Of a stretch of DNA of 64,000 bases, positions 1 through 9,062 are shown in pieces. Both the position numbers and the translations under genes were made by a program. The stretch's first letter is position 1; each line of letters begins with the position of its first letter. Source of the DNA: JAAZZY01 sp964612505 (GTDB taxonomy: Bacteria > Chlamydiota > Chlamydiia > Chlamydiales > JAAZZY01). The DNA is taken from the NCBI GenBank assembly GCA_964612505.1, contig CAZTEX010000009.1, positions 1 to 64,000 on the forward strand, written 5' to 3'. The notes below the pieces were generated by a model, which made no database searches, was not told the origin of the DNA, and was given only the letters and a program-made list of their open reading frames with translations.

Positions 1-177
1 GCGAACTTTGGATGAATCTCTTGGCATTTTATTCAGTTTATCGATGGCCGCTAGACGATCATCTTCACTTGTATCAAGTGCAGAAATAATTTTCTTTAGC
101 TTCTCTCTTCGGTCCCAGTATTTTGAAACTAGTTGTTCTCGTTTTTTTTGCTTCACAATCATTGATGTTTTTGCCAT
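1..177 (-). CDS. rpsN: 30S ribosomal protein S14, 3'-truncated by window edge
   Basis: The first 59 residues of S14 are present; the gene runs off the left edge. The protein begins MAKTSMIVKQKKREQL and continues with a KYWDRREKLKK segment typical of the long, zinc-free form of S14, a small-subunit protein that binds 16S rRNA in the 30S head. The reverse strand shows an AAGGAT Shine-Dalgarno sequence upstream of the ATG. It lies 15 bases downstream of rpmJ on the same strand. The rpmJ-rpsN pair outside the main ribosomal operon is, from memory, also found in Chlamydia. Confidence 0.93.
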   Translation of the reverse strand, partial: MAKTSMIVKQKKREQLVSKYWDRREKLKKIISALDTSEDDRLAAIDKLNKMPRDSSKVR

Positions 178-192
178 AGAAATTAAAATCCT

Positions 193-330
193 TTATTTTT
201 TCCTTGCTGGGCCTTTTTGTCTTTGTTTACGATTAGGGTCTTTCTTATTGATCACATAGAGGCGACCTTTTCTTTTGACAATGATGTCGCCCTTAGAGGG
301 ATCTGCTTTAACAGATGCTTTTACTTTCAT
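193..330 (-). CDS. rpmJ: 50S ribosomal protein L36
   Basis: The protein has 45 residues and begins MKVKASVKADPSKGD. It is the longer chlamydial type of L36, a 50S protein, with the conserved RRKGRLYVINKKDPNRKQRQ-like core (KRKG, then YVINKKDPNRKQRQ). The open frame continues upstream to 450, but the internal ATG at 330 is preceded by GGAG at an 8-base spacing and matches the normal family start, so the shorter form is chosen. The zinc-binding cysteines and histidine of classical L36 are absent. It is probably co-transcribed with rpsN. Confidence 0.93.
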   Translation of the reverse strand: MKVKASVKADPSKGDIIVKRKGRLYVINKKDPNRKQRQKGPARKK

Positions 331-471
331 TTTTAATTCTCCAAAAAAAGAGCTTAGTTTATACCTGTTTAGGGTTTTATTTTCAACTTTTTTAAAATAG
401 CCCTCTATTAAAAGGTTTATTTGAGTATTGTTTAAAAAATAACCTGACACTTATTTAGATGCTCTTATTTT

Positions 472-1122
472 TTAATAGAGCTTTCTTTGAAGACTCTCTA
501 TCGCTTTTTGTAAATCTTTTTTTTCAATAATAAATGTGAGTTCTGTCGCTGTTGAGATTATTTCAATAATATTAATTTTTTTTTGAGCAAGACTGCGATG
601 AAACTGAAATAAAACTTTGGGAATCTCCAGATATTTTAACTGAAACTTAATAGAAATTCCGACTAAATTTTTTTTATCATAAATCTTTTTTAAGGAGGCT
701 AAAGAAGTTCTAAACTGATGGATATATTGAGATTCGCCGACTAGCGTAATTTCGTTGATCCCTTGAGTTACAGTAACAAAACTATTCGGGTTTAATGAAA
801 GATTTTGATACTCCTTTTGTATTTGAAAAGAACTTTCTGCACTCCGCTCAAAAGTGATCCCTTCTAAATTGGAATGAATCGAAAGGCGTTCTATGAGCTG
901 ATCGTTGCTATTAAAAGATTCTCTATCAGGAATATTTTGAAAATATCTCGTTAAAGCTGTCACGATAGAGCCCAATCTAGCTTCTTTCCCTAAAATCGCC
1001 TCCACTCGAGGCTGAATTTTTCGCGCATAAGATGACCAATTAACAACATTTTGTGAACCAAGCATTAAAATATCATCGTCTTCTAACACTAACTCTTCAA
1101 CGACCGACGATATCTTATCCAT
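472..1122 (-). CDS. ACT-domain protein related to the regulatory part of aspartokinases
   Basis: This 216-residue protein has no kinase domain. The N-terminal half resembles a short helical domain (to about residue 95). The C-terminal half reads like ACT-type beta-alpha-beta folds (about 110-145 and 165-212), with a stretch IPKVLFQFHRSLAQKKINI and hydrophobic strands typical of aspartokinase ACT domains. ACT domains usually bind amino acids and regulate enzymes or transcription; its ligand cannot be inferred. It stands alone, behind a near-consensus promoter overlapped by a palindrome, which suggests controlled expression. Family-level assignment only. Confidence 0.72.
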   Translation of the reverse strand: MDKISSVVEELVLEDDDILMLGSQNVVNWSSYARKIQPRVEAILGKEARLGSIVTALTRYFQNIPDRESFNSNDQLIERLSIHSNLEGITFERSAESSFQIQKEYQNLSLNPNSFVTVTQGINEITLVGESQYIHQFRTSLASLKKIYDKKNLVGISIKFQLKYLEIPKVLFQFHRSLAQKKINIIEIISTATELTFIIEKKDLQKAIESLQRKLY

Positions 1123-1149
1123 TATTACCTTTTTGTATTAAATGATACA

Positions 1150-1178
1150 AATATAATTATTTTGACAAATTTTGTCAA
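1150..1178 (-). promoter_or_regulatory. Predicted sigma-70-type (sigma66) promoter of the ACT-domain gene
   Basis: On the reverse strand TTGACA (1178-1173) is followed, after exactly 17 bases, by TATATT (1155-1150). The start codon of the ACT-domain gene is at 1122, giving a predicted leader of about 20 bases. This is the closest match to the bacterial consensus noticed in the window. The -35 box lies within a perfect palindrome. Confidence 0.7.
1162..1178. promoter_or_regulatory. Perfect 8+1+8 palindrome overlapping a -35 box (possible operator)
   Basis: TTGACAAA-T-TTTGTCAA is a perfect inverted repeat around one central base. It lies in the 125-base gap between the divergent ACT-domain gene (1122) and DUF2000-like gene (1248), and includes the -35 box of the reverse-strand promoter. 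Position and symmetry suit a dimeric repressor site. The palindrome also follows partly from having TTGACA on both strands, so regulation is an inference. Confidence 0.45.
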
Positions 1179-1247
1179 TTTCAACACAAACAAACCCAAT
1201 ATTCCTAAAATATACAGCTAAACACAACACACCAAAAGAGGAATAGG

Positions 1248-1673
1248 ATGAAACAAGACTTTAATCAAAGAATAACTTTAATTCTCAGCTCTAATTTAGA
1301 ACAGTGGCAAGCCTTAAACGTAGCAAGCCATTTGTCAGCCTACTTTGGCAATGTCTTAAGAGAGGGCTTTGGAACTGCGCCTCATTTTATAACTGCTAAT
1401 CAAATTCATTTACCGCGTAATACGCAATTTCCCATCATCATTTTAAAGGCAAATTTTGAAGAGCTTCAAGTATTTGCAAAATCGTTGCATCAAACTGAAG
1501 AGTTACAAAAAATGTTTTTTATCAAAGAGATGCTTGAGACAACCAATGATGACAAGATTGAAGCTTTGGTTGGCCTACAAGATGACGATGAGTTAACTTA
1601 TTTAGGTGTTGGTTTATTTGGAGATAATAAAATTATCAAAAAAGTAACTAATAAATTTAGTCTTTGGTCATAA
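1248..1673 (+). CDS. DUF2000-family protein
   Basis: This 141-residue protein matches the pattern I associate with DUF2000: an early QALNVASHLSAYFGN segment, a central strand FPIIILKANFEELQ, then FFIKEMLETTNDD (compare the family's E-M--T-ND) and a C-terminal YLGVGLFGD followed by a lysine-rich tail. The family is small, cytoplasmic and functionally unknown, with a structure reported as similar to peptidyl-tRNA hydrolase II-like folds. A GAGGAAT Shine-Dalgarno lies just upstream of the ATG. A strong hairpin follows the stop, so it is probably monocistronic. Confidence 0.7.
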   Translation: MKQDFNQRITLILSSNLEQWQALNVASHLSAYFGNVLREGFGTAPHFITANQIHLPRNTQFPIIILKANFEELQVFAKSLHQTEELQKMFFIKEMLETTNDDKIEALVGLQDDDELTYLGVGLFGDNKIIKKVTNKFSLWS

Positions 1674-1682
1674 AGAAACAAA

Positions 1683-1728
1683 AAGAAGAGTATTTAATGG
1701 GGTTTCTCTTCAATTAAATACTCTTCTT
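1683..1728 (+). terminator. Hairpin terminator after DUF2000-like gene
   Basis: A perfect 15-base inverted repeat, AAGAAGAGTATTTAA and TTAAATACTCTTCTT, is separated by a 16-base loop and begins ten bases after the upstream stop codon. A TTTTT run follows at 1742-1746. The stem is AT-rich, so strength is uncertain. Confidence 0.6.
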
Positions 1729-1766
1729 TAAATATACTGGGTTTTTAGTTGAAAATAACCCCTTTC

Positions 1767-3188
1767 ATGCATTCTCCACTTTATCTTTTCAATACTCTCT
1801 CGCACAAGAAAGAACTCTTTACCCCTTCTTCTAAAGGAGCTGTAAAACTCTATACCTGTGGACCCACTGTCTATAACTATGCTCATATTGGCAACTTAAG
1901 AACCTATGTTTTTGAAGACCTTTTTAAAAGACTCCTCACTTATTTGGGCTATAGCGTCAAACATATCATGAACATCACAGATGTTGATGATAAAACCATT
2001 AAAGGAGCTATCGAAAAAAGCCTTAGTTTAGATCAGTATACCCACATCTATACGGAAGCTTTCTTTGAAGATTTAAAAAGCTTAAACATACTTCCAGCAG
2101 ATCACTACCCTAAAGCCACCGATCATATTCCAGAAATGATTACCATGATCCAAGATCTTCTTGAGAAAAACATAGCATACCCCGGGGCTGATGGGAGTAT
2201 TTATTTTTCTATCCACAAGTTTAAAGAATACGGCAAGCTCTCTCATCTTCAGCTTAATGAGCTCCAAGAGGGTGCTTCGGATCGCTTAGAACAAGATGAA
2301 TATGAGAAAGAAAATGCCACTGACTTTGTTTTATGGAAAAGTTACAACAAAGAGCGTGACGGCAATATTTTTTGGGATAGCCCATTTGGAAAAGGACGCC
2401 CTGGCTGGCATATTGAGTGCTCTGCCATGGCCATCAAACACCTCGGTGAAACGCTCGACATCCATATGGGTGGAGTCGATAACATCTTTCCCCACCATGA
2501 AAATGAGATAGCGCAATCCGAATGCTTTACTTGTAAAACATTTTGCCCTTTTTGGGTTCACGTAGAACACCTAGTAGTGGATGGAAAAAAAATGTCCAAA
2601 AGTCTGGGCAACTTTTTTACACTGCGCGACTTATTAGAAAGGGGCTTTGAGGGAAAACATGTGCGTTATCTCCTTTTACAAACTCACTATAAAACACAGC
2701 TTAACTTTACATTTGATGGATTGAATGGTGCAAAAGTAGTTATTGGTCGTATTCAGAATTTTATTGAGCGGCTTCATGAAACCCAACCCTTGACAGGCAA
2801 CGACACTCAGCTAGAGCAGCTTATTGTTGCGACTGAAGAAAAATTTAACCAAGCTCTTTGCGATGACGTTAATATTTCTGTTGCTTTAGCAGCCCTTTTT
2901 GACTTTATCCGCCTAGTTAATTCAATTTTAGATGAGCAACAGCTCTCTCAAAAGATGGCCGAAAAGACTTTGGAGATGCTAAAAAAGTTTGATCAAATAT
3001 TGGGTATCATGAGCTTTCAGTCTGCTGCCTTAGAAATTCCTCAGGCGCTGATAGAAGCTTTAGAGCAAAGGCTACTCGCACGTAAAGAAAAGAATTGGGC
3101 CGAAGCAGATCGCTTGCGCGATCTTATCTTATCAAGCGGCTATCTCATTGAAGACACACCGCAAGGTCCAAAGCTTAAAAAGAAATAA
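1767..3188 (+). CDS. cysS: Cysteinyl-tRNA synthetase
   Basis: This class I aminoacyl-tRNA synthetase charges tRNA-Cys. The HIGH signature appears as HIGN in YAHIGNLRTYVFED, preceded by the family's TCGPTVYN with a zinc-ligand cysteine. The NITDVDDK block, GWHIECSAM and FPHHENEIAQSE (remaining zinc ligands) and KMSKSLGN complete the fold. I chose the ATG at 1767 (473 residues), which leaves the usual short run before FNTLSHKKE; an in-frame TTG at 1749 would add six residues. A TATACT at 1733-1738 could be its -10 box. It converges on lysS with one base between the stops. Confidence 0.95.
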   Translation: MHSPLYLFNTLSHKKELFTPSSKGAVKLYTCGPTVYNYAHIGNLRTYVFEDLFKRLLTYLGYSVKHIMNITDVDDKTIKGAIEKSLSLDQYTHIYTEAFFEDLKSLNILPADHYPKATDHIPEMITMIQDLLEKNIAYPGADGSIYFSIHKFKEYGKLSHLQLNELQEGASDRLEQDEYEKENATDFVLWKSYNKERDGNIFWDSPFGKGRPGWHIECSAMAIKHLGETLDIHMGGVDNIFPHHENEIAQSECFTCKTFCPFWVHVEHLVVDGKKMSKSLGNFFTLRDLLERGFEGKHVRYLLLQTHYKTQLNFTFDGLNGAKVVIGRIQNFIERLHETQPLTGNDTQLEQLIVATEEKFNQALCDDVNISVALAALFDFIRLVNSILDEQQLSQKMAEKTLEMLKKFDQILGIMSFQSAALEIPQALIEALEQRLLARKEKNWAEADRLRDLILSSGYLIEDTPQGPKLKKK

Positions 3189-3189
3189 A

Positions 3190-4833
3190 TTAGAGCATGT
3201 GCTTAGGTTTCATTAGCGGGAAGTAAACAACTTCTCGAATGGTATGCTGATTAGTAAACAGCATGACAAGTCGATCAATCCCTATTCCAATTCCTCCAGC
3301 TGGAGGCATTCCTTGACAAATAGATTCGATAAACTCTTCATCTAAAGGATGAGTTTCTTCATCTCCTAAGTCTCTTCGACGTACCTGCTCTTCTAAAAGT
3401 GCTTTCTGCACAAGAGGATCATTGAGCTCAGAATAAGCATTCGACATTTCACTACCCAAGATAAAGCTTTCAAAGCGCTCTACAATTTCCCCAGGCGTTC
3501 CATCAGGCTTTCTGTGAGTTTTGCAAAGAGGGGTTGTTTCAATGGGATGGTCGATAATATGAACAGGTTGAATGAGGTGATGTTCAACATGACTTTCAAA
3601 GATATTAGCAATCAAATGGCCTCGATTGGCGTGAACAACTTCTTTTGGATCTACATCACACTTTTCTAGGACAAACTTCTTTAAGGCTTTATCGTCTAGT
3701 TGATCCACATCTACATTAGCATATTTTTTGATGCTTTCTTTCATAGTCAGCCGTTGCCAAGGAGCTGTAAAATCCAAGATGATTTCCTGCCCTTCTAAGG
3801 AAACGTAAGGAACTTTTTCACTGCCAAAAAGTTCTTTGGCGATAGTTGAAAAGATTTTCTCTTGGAAACGCATCATGTCGTGATAATCCCAGTAGGATGC
3901 ATAAGCTTCCAACATTGTAAACTCTGGATTATGGGTGCGATCAATCCCTTCGTTTCTAAAAACTTTACCGATTTCAAAAAGCCTTGGAATGCCACCGACA
4001 AGGAGTTTTTTCAAGCTAATTTCAAGGGCAATCCTTAGAAACATTTGCTGCTTATTCAAGGCATTCAAATAGGTAATAAATGGATGAGCATTCGCCCCCC
4101 CATAAATATTTTGAATGATGGGAGTCTCTACTTCTAAAAAGTTTTCTTCTTCACAGCACTGTCTAACAAGTTTAACTATTTTTGATCGCAAATAAAACGT
4201 ATTATAAACCTCTGGACTGGCAATGAGGTCTAGCCAGCGTTTGCGATAGCGCACTTCTTTATCCACTAGTCCTGCATGTTTATCAGGAAGGGGAAGAAGC
4301 GATTTGCAAAGAAGTGTAACCTCTTTTGCATATAGAGTAAGCTCCCCTTTGTGGGTGTGAAATAAATGTCCTTTGACGCCTAAAATATCTCCAAGATCTA
4401 TTTTCTTCTCGATAAATTTGAGCCCATTCTTAGGATGATCAGGATGTTCTTCTTGAGAAGGGATAAAGCCGGTAACGCTTGTAGCATCTCTATTAATCAT
4501 AATTTGAATGCGAAAGTTTTCAGATTGCAATTGTGCAAAAGCGTTTTTCCCCATCGCGCGAAAAAGAACGAGACGACCGCTCAAAGAAACTTCAGGAGAG
4601 TCTCCTTTTTCAGCTGCGTCACTATCTCCAATTTCCTTTCCTTCATATTTTTCAATAATCTCTTGAAAAGTATGAGATATAAAGTATTTGTGTGGAAAAG
4701 GGTTGATACCGCTGCTTTTAATATAATCTAACTTTGCTAAACGCACTTGATAATCTTCTGTAGATTCATATGCAAATAATTGATCTTGATGTTCTTGCAC
4801 GACTATACTCTCTTTTTCGGCAAATTTTACCAT
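3190..4833 (-). CDS. lysS: Lysyl-tRNA synthetase, class II
   Basis: The 547-residue protein has an N-terminal OB-fold for tRNA anticodon binding (around VSLSGRLVLFRAMGKNAFA) and a class II catalytic domain. Motif 2 is seen in FEIGKVFRNEGIDRTHNPEF and motif 3 in GIGIGIDRLVMLFT followed by IREVVYFPLMKP. It is slightly longer than the usual 490-510 because of an extended N-terminus and an insertion near residues 60-85. It is expected to be cytoplasmic and to charge tRNA-Lys. The lysS/cysS adjacency is also a Chlamydia arrangement. Confidence 0.95.
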   Translation of the reverse strand: MVKFAEKESIVVQEHQDQLFAYESTEDYQVRLAKLDYIKSSGINPFPHKYFISHTFQEIIEKYEGKEIGDSDAAEKGDSPEVSLSGRLVLFRAMGKNAFAQLQSENFRIQIMINRDATSVTGFIPSQEEHPDHPKNGLKFIEKKIDLGDILGVKGHLFHTHKGELTLYAKEVTLLCKSLLPLPDKHAGLVDKEVRYRKRWLDLIASPEVYNTFYLRSKIVKLVRQCCEEENFLEVETPIIQNIYGGANAHPFITYLNALNKQQMFLRIALEISLKKLLVGGIPRLFEIGKVFRNEGIDRTHNPEFTMLEAYASYWDYHDMMRFQEKIFSTIAKELFGSEKVPYVSLEGQEIILDFTAPWQRLTMKESIKKYANVDVDQLDDKALKKFVLEKCDVDPKEVVHANRGHLIANIFESHVEHHLIQPVHIIDHPIETTPLCKTHRKPDGTPGEIVERFESFILGSEMSNAYSELNDPLVQKALLEEQVRRRDLGDEETHPLDEEFIESICQGMPPAGGIGIGIDRLVMLFTNQHTIREVVYFPLMKPKHML

Positions 4834-4866
4834 AGTGTTCTCTAATTATTCAATTTACATTTAATT

Positions 4867-5634
4867 CTAAAAATTTTTTGACTCCACTAAAGTCAGAATA
4901 AAAAGGGTCTCTCCATTTTCATTAGACTCGATTTGAAAATCCCCTTTTTGCCCTAACATTAATTCTTTGCAAACGGAAAGATTAAAATTTGGAAAAAAAC
5001 TTTTATTTTGAGAAATTTCAAACTTGAGGTACATCTGATCTAGCATCTTTTTTTCAAAGTGACTGGCTTTATTGTCAATAATCTGGATGTTTATTTTCTG
5101 ATCTTCTTTGATCACCTTTATTTTAATGGCCTTCCCGTCTTTGACATCTTGAATAACCTTTGCCAAGATAATGCTCATAACTTTCATGAGCTTATGCTCA
5201 TCACCTAAAACGTAAGCCTCTTCTGAACACATAAAAAATGAAAGATGCATGCCTGCATTTTCAGCAATCGGTTGGAATTTCTTTTGAATGGATCTCAGTA
5301 AGCTTTTGACATCGATTTCGGCAAGATTAAATTTACTTTTGCCAGACTTTAAAAGAGCCAGCTCTCTTAAGTCATTTAAGTAAATGAGCAAATCTTCTGT
5401 GATCAGCTTCATTTCAGCAAGGTAACTTGAAACTTTGGGATATTCCTTTCTCTTCATACGCAATAGCGCAAGATTGGAAAACTGAATCAATTGTTCAATA
5501 GGTTCTTTGACATCTTCTGATAGACGCTTAATCAACTGAGCTTTGCCAATTTGCTCCTGCTCTAAAGCCATTTCTTTTTGCAAGAGCTGCTCACGCAAGA
5601 AAAGCTCTTCAGCAACTTCATTTACTTCAGACAT
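4867..5634 (-). CDS. Degenerate sensor-histidine-kinase-like protein
   Basis: The 255-residue protein has the outline of a cytoplasmic histidine kinase: a coiled N-terminus (1-35), a two-helix dimerisation region (36-95) and an ATPase-like domain (105-252). The key residues are missing. The H-box position reads S39-E40-D41-V42-K43-E44-P45 where SHELRTP is expected, so the phospho-accepting histidine is Glu40 and the region has no histidine at all. The N-box asparagines are absent near 145-160, the G1 box is D187-N188-K-A-S, and no glycine-rich G2 is seen. A scaffold or partner-sequestering role is possible; catalysis is unlikely. It sits alone upstream of lysS on the same strand. Confidence 0.68.
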   Translation of the reverse strand: MSEVNEVAEELFLREQLLQKEMALEQEQIGKAQLIKRLSEDVKEPIEQLIQFSNLALLRMKRKEYPKVSSYLAEMKLITEDLLIYLNDLRELALLKSGKSKFNLAEIDVKSLLRSIQKKFQPIAENAGMHLSFFMCSEEAYVLGDEHKLMKVMSIILAKVIQDVKDGKAIKIKVIKEDQKINIQIIDNKASHFEKKMLDQMYLKFEISQNKSFFPNFNLSVCKELMLGQKGDFQIESNENGETLFILTLVESKNF

Positions 5635-5800
5635 ACTTAATAAAACCTTTTAGTTAAAGGTTACGCAAGCTTTGAATTATCTAAAAGCCATTTTTAGCAA
5701 TTAATCTTAATATTAATTATTTGAAAGTAAGCTGGTTTGCTTATGAATAAAAAACTAGCTAAACATTAATACACATCGGAGCAAAAGTGAGAGGGATCTC

Positions 5801-5829
5801 TTGCAGTTAATTTTTTTCACTGGTATATT
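5801..5829 (+). promoter_or_regulatory. Predicted sigma-70-type promoter upstream of the 325-residue gene
   Basis: TTGCAG (5801-5806), a 17-base spacer and TATATT (5824-5829) lie 35 bases before the ATG at 5864. Spacing and box quality fit a housekeeping promoter. Confidence 0.55.
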
Positions 5830-5863
5830 TTTTGAGACCTTATAAAAAAAATCCTAGCAAGCC

Positions 5864-6841
5864 ATGAATGTAACTCCTATTAATACGCCCCCCTCTTCCA
5901 TTACTCTTTTGGAAATTCCCCAAAAAACGTCTCAACCGATTGCATTTCCAAGAGAGATTGCTATACGTATTCGCACTGTAAACCTACTGGCTAGCAAGAT
6001 CGTTGCCGAAATTGCTCCCAGTTTTTGCAAGATCATCCAATACCTAGATGAACCCAAAAGTCCTCAGGTCTTTGCAAAATGTGAAGAACTATTTGAAAGC
6101 GCTTTTATTCAAGAGTTTTCTGAGGAGCAAATAGATTTATTTCTAGCTTACTTTTTTGAGCACTTTGACCCCAATCACACTTTTATTGATTATAAAAACC
6201 TTCAAAATGCTAAAGCAAAAAACTTTCTCTGGGAATGCTTGATTCGCTACTATTGCTGCTATTATGTAGGCTTTAAAACAAAAGTTTTAGAATTAGACGA
6301 AGCTTTTGATCAATTTAAAAATAGATTTGACCCGTTAGGCAACATTATTTTAATCAATCCTTCTGATTACAAAACACAACTCGAAGAAAGCTTTGATTAT
6401 TCTATGAATGTCATTCCTCAGTTTTCTTCTGATGAAAGAATCCAAATGAAGCTACTCTCAATTAGCTATGCTGCATTACTATTGACCTCTCTTCATGAGC
6501 TCTTTGAAACAAACAACACCAAATTAATTTTAGAAGAGGGCTTTTCCATTCAAGATCTATTTGAAGAGATCATTGCGATGCTTTTACAACTTCCCTTTAT
6601 GCCTTCTGAAAATAGCCTAGAGAAGCAACGCTATCATGACTTTTTAGATTCTCTTGATTTTGGAATACTGAAAAAAAAGTTTTTAGCTGAACTCGTTCGT
6701 TATTTAGTAGACCCTCAAGATCCGCAATATAAACAAAATGCAGCCGCCATTTATGAAGTCATGCAAGAGTGCTCCTTCTTAGATTTTGAAATCAAAGAGA
6801 TCTTAGAAAATCTCCATGAGAACAAAATTAAAAGAATGTAG
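5864..6841 (+). CDS. Hypothetical protein, 325 residues
   Basis: I do not recognise this protein. It is soluble and mostly helical in appearance, acidic, with no signal peptide or membrane segment. A proline-rich N-terminus (MNVTPINTPPSS) precedes helical blocks, and an aromatic and cysteine-rich patch (WECLIRYYCCYYVGF) lies near residues 123-137. The gene has its own predicted promoter. Its last 14 bases overlap the 3' end of priA on the opposite strand. The proline-rich start, lack of recognised domain and single-gene transcription would suit a lineage-specific or secreted protein, but nothing in the sequence proves this. Confidence 0.72.
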   Translation: MNVTPINTPPSSITLLEIPQKTSQPIAFPREIAIRIRTVNLLASKIVAEIAPSFCKIIQYLDEPKSPQVFAKCEELFESAFIQEFSEEQIDLFLAYFFEHFDPNHTFIDYKNLQNAKAKNFLWECLIRYYCCYYVGFKTKVLELDEAFDQFKNRFDPLGNIILINPSDYKTQLEESFDYSMNVIPQFSSDERIQMKLLSISYAALLLTSLHELFETNNTKLILEEGFSIQDLFEEIIAMLLQLPFMPSENSLEKQRYHDFLDSLDFGILKKKFLAELVRYLVDPQDPQYKQNAAAIYEVMQECSFLDFEIKEILENLHENKIKRM

Positions 6842-9062
6842 AGCTAGGATCTACATCGATGAGTATTTTGACTGAGCTGGGAACTTTGATTTCTCTTTCA
6901 ACAAGGCTGAGTTGCTGATTCATCGCTTGAACGTTTGTTCCCTTAATAAGTATTTGAAATCGAAAATATTCTTTAATTTTTGGATAGCCGCAAGGCAATG
7001 CTGCCTGCACTTCTCCATAACCTGCAAGCTTCGCGCTTAGACTTTGATAAAACTTGGAAGCTGCTTTGTATGTTTGATCTTCAGATTTTCCTTTAAAAAC
7101 AATCTTGATCAGATGAGAAAAGGGAATATAGTTAAAAAACTTACGAGATTCTATTTCGTTGTTATAAAAGGCTCTGTAATCCTGATTAATGGCGTATTGA
7201 AGGATTGAATTACTCGGGTTGTAAGTTTGCACAATTACATTGCCAGAAATATCTCCCCGACCAGCTCTTCCTGCTACCTGAGTGAGCATTTGAAAAGCGA
7301 CCTCTGAGGCTTTAAAATCTGGAATATTAAATTGGCGATCACAATTTAGGACTCCAACTAAGGTAACTGAAGGGAAATGAAGCCCTTTGGCTACCATCTG
7401 AGTTCCAATTAAGACATCGGCTTTATGGTTTCTAAATGCATAATAAAGCTTTTCATAACTGCCTACATGCTTTGTCGTATCTGCATCCATTCGTAAAGTT
7501 CGCAGAGAAGGAAAAATTCGCTTTAATTGATTCTCAATATTCTCTGTCCCATAACCTTTAAATTTAACCGTAGCACTTTGACATTTGCTACATACTTTAA
7601 TGGTTTTTTTTCGATAATCACACAAATGACAAGCTAAGCAATCATCACTTCGGTGAAAAGTTAAAGAGGTATCACAATGTGGACATTTTTCAATCTCCCC
7701 ACATTGAACGCACATTAAAGAGGTATGGTAGCCTCGCCTATTTAAAAATAAAATCGACTGCTCCCCTTTTTGAAACCTTTTTTCGATTTCTGAAAGAAGT
7801 CTTTGAGAAAAAATAGTAAATCCTTTTGTTTTTTCCATTTCTTGCTTCATATCAATGATTTCAAATTTTGGAAGCGATTGCAAAGTGGCTCTCTCTTTAA
7901 GCTCAAGAAGTTGATATTTTTTTTTCTCCACATTCGAAAAACTTTCTAAACTTGGAGTTGCAGTCCCCAATACGATGGTCGCTTGATTCATCTTGGCACG
8001 CATCACTGCAACATCTCTTGCATTATAAGTGGGCATCTCTTCTGTTTGCTTATAAGAAAGCTCATGTTCTTCATCGACAATAATGAGTCCTAAATTATCT
8101 ATGGGAGCAAAAATAGCTGAGCGAGCTCCCACTACAATAGAGGCCTGATTATGTCTAATGGCATGCCACTGATCATAGCGTTCTCCTTGACTCAGACGAT
8201 GATGGAGCACCGCAATTTTATCTTTAAAGCGACTTTTAATTTTTTCAATTGTTTGGGTTGTCAAAGCAATCTCAGGAACCAGCATTAACGCTTTTTTTCC
8301 CAATTTGAGAGCATACTCTATGGCTTGCATATAAACTTCTGTTTTACCACTCCCAGTCACTCCAAAGAGTAAAAAAGTTTGAAACTGCCCTTTCTCGATA
8401 GCAGCAGTAATGCTTTTAAAAGCATGCTGTTGCTCTAAATTGAGTTCTTTAGCTTTCGTAGGAAAATATTCTGCTTTTTTAAGAGGATCTCTATCGACTC
8501 TTGCCTGACACAATTCGATCAAGTTTGCTTTGACAAGCGTTCCAATAACACTTCTAGATACCTTTGTTTTTTCAAGCAATTCTGTTAAGAAAATCTCTTT
8601 CTCCATTTTGAGCAATTCATCAATCACCTTTGCTTGAGAAGGTTTCTTTAAACGCAGCTCGATACAAAGTTGGCGAAGTTCTTCTAAGCTTTTAGCGCGC
8701 TTCACCATTTGCTGCTCTTTATGCCCCATCCCTTCTCGCACCGATTTTGGAAAAAACAACTTCAGCGTTTTGGCAATAGGGGTTAGGTAATAAGAGGAAA
8801 TCCATTCAGCCAGTTTAAAAAGCTCTGGGGTCATTAAGGTTTCTTTAGAAACAATACTGTGAATAGGTAACACTTTTGGGAAGGGACAATCGTTTGCAAA
8901 GTCAAGAATAATCCCCGTTTGAAGAACTCCCCTCAAAGGGACCTTCACGCACATTCCTTTTTCAAGGATTTGAATATCTTGATCTTGAATGCCATAGGTA
9001 AAGCTAGTTTTTAAGCCTAGATCTAAAAGTACAGAGGCATATTTCTTATAGGTGACTTCCAT
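6828..9062 (-). CDS. priA: Primosomal protein N' (replication restart helicase)
   Basis: PriA is a superfamily 2 3'-to-5' DNA helicase that reloads the replisome at stalled forks. This 744-residue copy is full length. The Walker A motif is GVTGSGKTEVY (near residue 235), the Walker B box is DEEHELSYKQ, and the motif III region is LGTATPSLES. The zinc-binding cysteines lie in CVQCGEIEKCPHCD and CHLCDYRKKTIKVCSKC. QVAGRAGRG is the motif VI region. The start overlaps the stop of the upstream 194-residue gene by one base, so the two are translationally coupled. Confidence 0.96.
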   Translation of the reverse strand: MEVTYKKYASVLLDLGLKTSFTYGIQDQDIQILEKGMCVKVPLRGVLQTGIILDFANDCPFPKVLPIHSIVSKETLMTPELFKLAEWISSYYLTPIAKTLKLFFPKSVREGMGHKEQQMVKRAKSLEELRQLCIELRLKKPSQAKVIDELLKMEKEIFLTELLEKTKVSRSVIGTLVKANLIELCQARVDRDPLKKAEYFPTKAKELNLEQQHAFKSITAAIEKGQFQTFLLFGVTGSGKTEVYMQAIEYALKLGKKALMLVPEIALTTQTIEKIKSRFKDKIAVLHHRLSQGERYDQWHAIRHNQASIVVGARSAIFAPIDNLGLIIVDEEHELSYKQTEEMPTYNARDVAVMRAKMNQATIVLGTATPSLESFSNVEKKKYQLLELKERATLQSLPKFEIIDMKQEMEKTKGFTIFSQRLLSEIEKRFQKGEQSILFLNRRGYHTSLMCVQCGEIEKCPHCDTSLTFHRSDDCLACHLCDYRKKTIKVCSKCQSATVKFKGYGTENIENQLKRIFPSLRTLRMDADTTKHVGSYEKLYYAFRNHKADVLIGTQMVAKGLHFPSVTLVGVLNCDRQFNIPDFKASEVAFQMLTQVAGRAGRGDISGNVIVQTYNPSNSILQYAINQDYRAFYNNEIESRKFFNYIPFSHLIKIVFKGKSEDQTYKAASKFYQSLSAKLAGYGEVQAALPCGYPKIKEYFRFQILIKGTNVQAMNQQLSLVEREIKVPSSVKILIDVDPSSTFF

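Noticed and set aside
193..450. 85-residue version of L36 with a longer N-terminus
   Set aside because: Internal ATG at 330 has a good Shine-Dalgarno and matches the L36 start; the upstream part looks non-coding.
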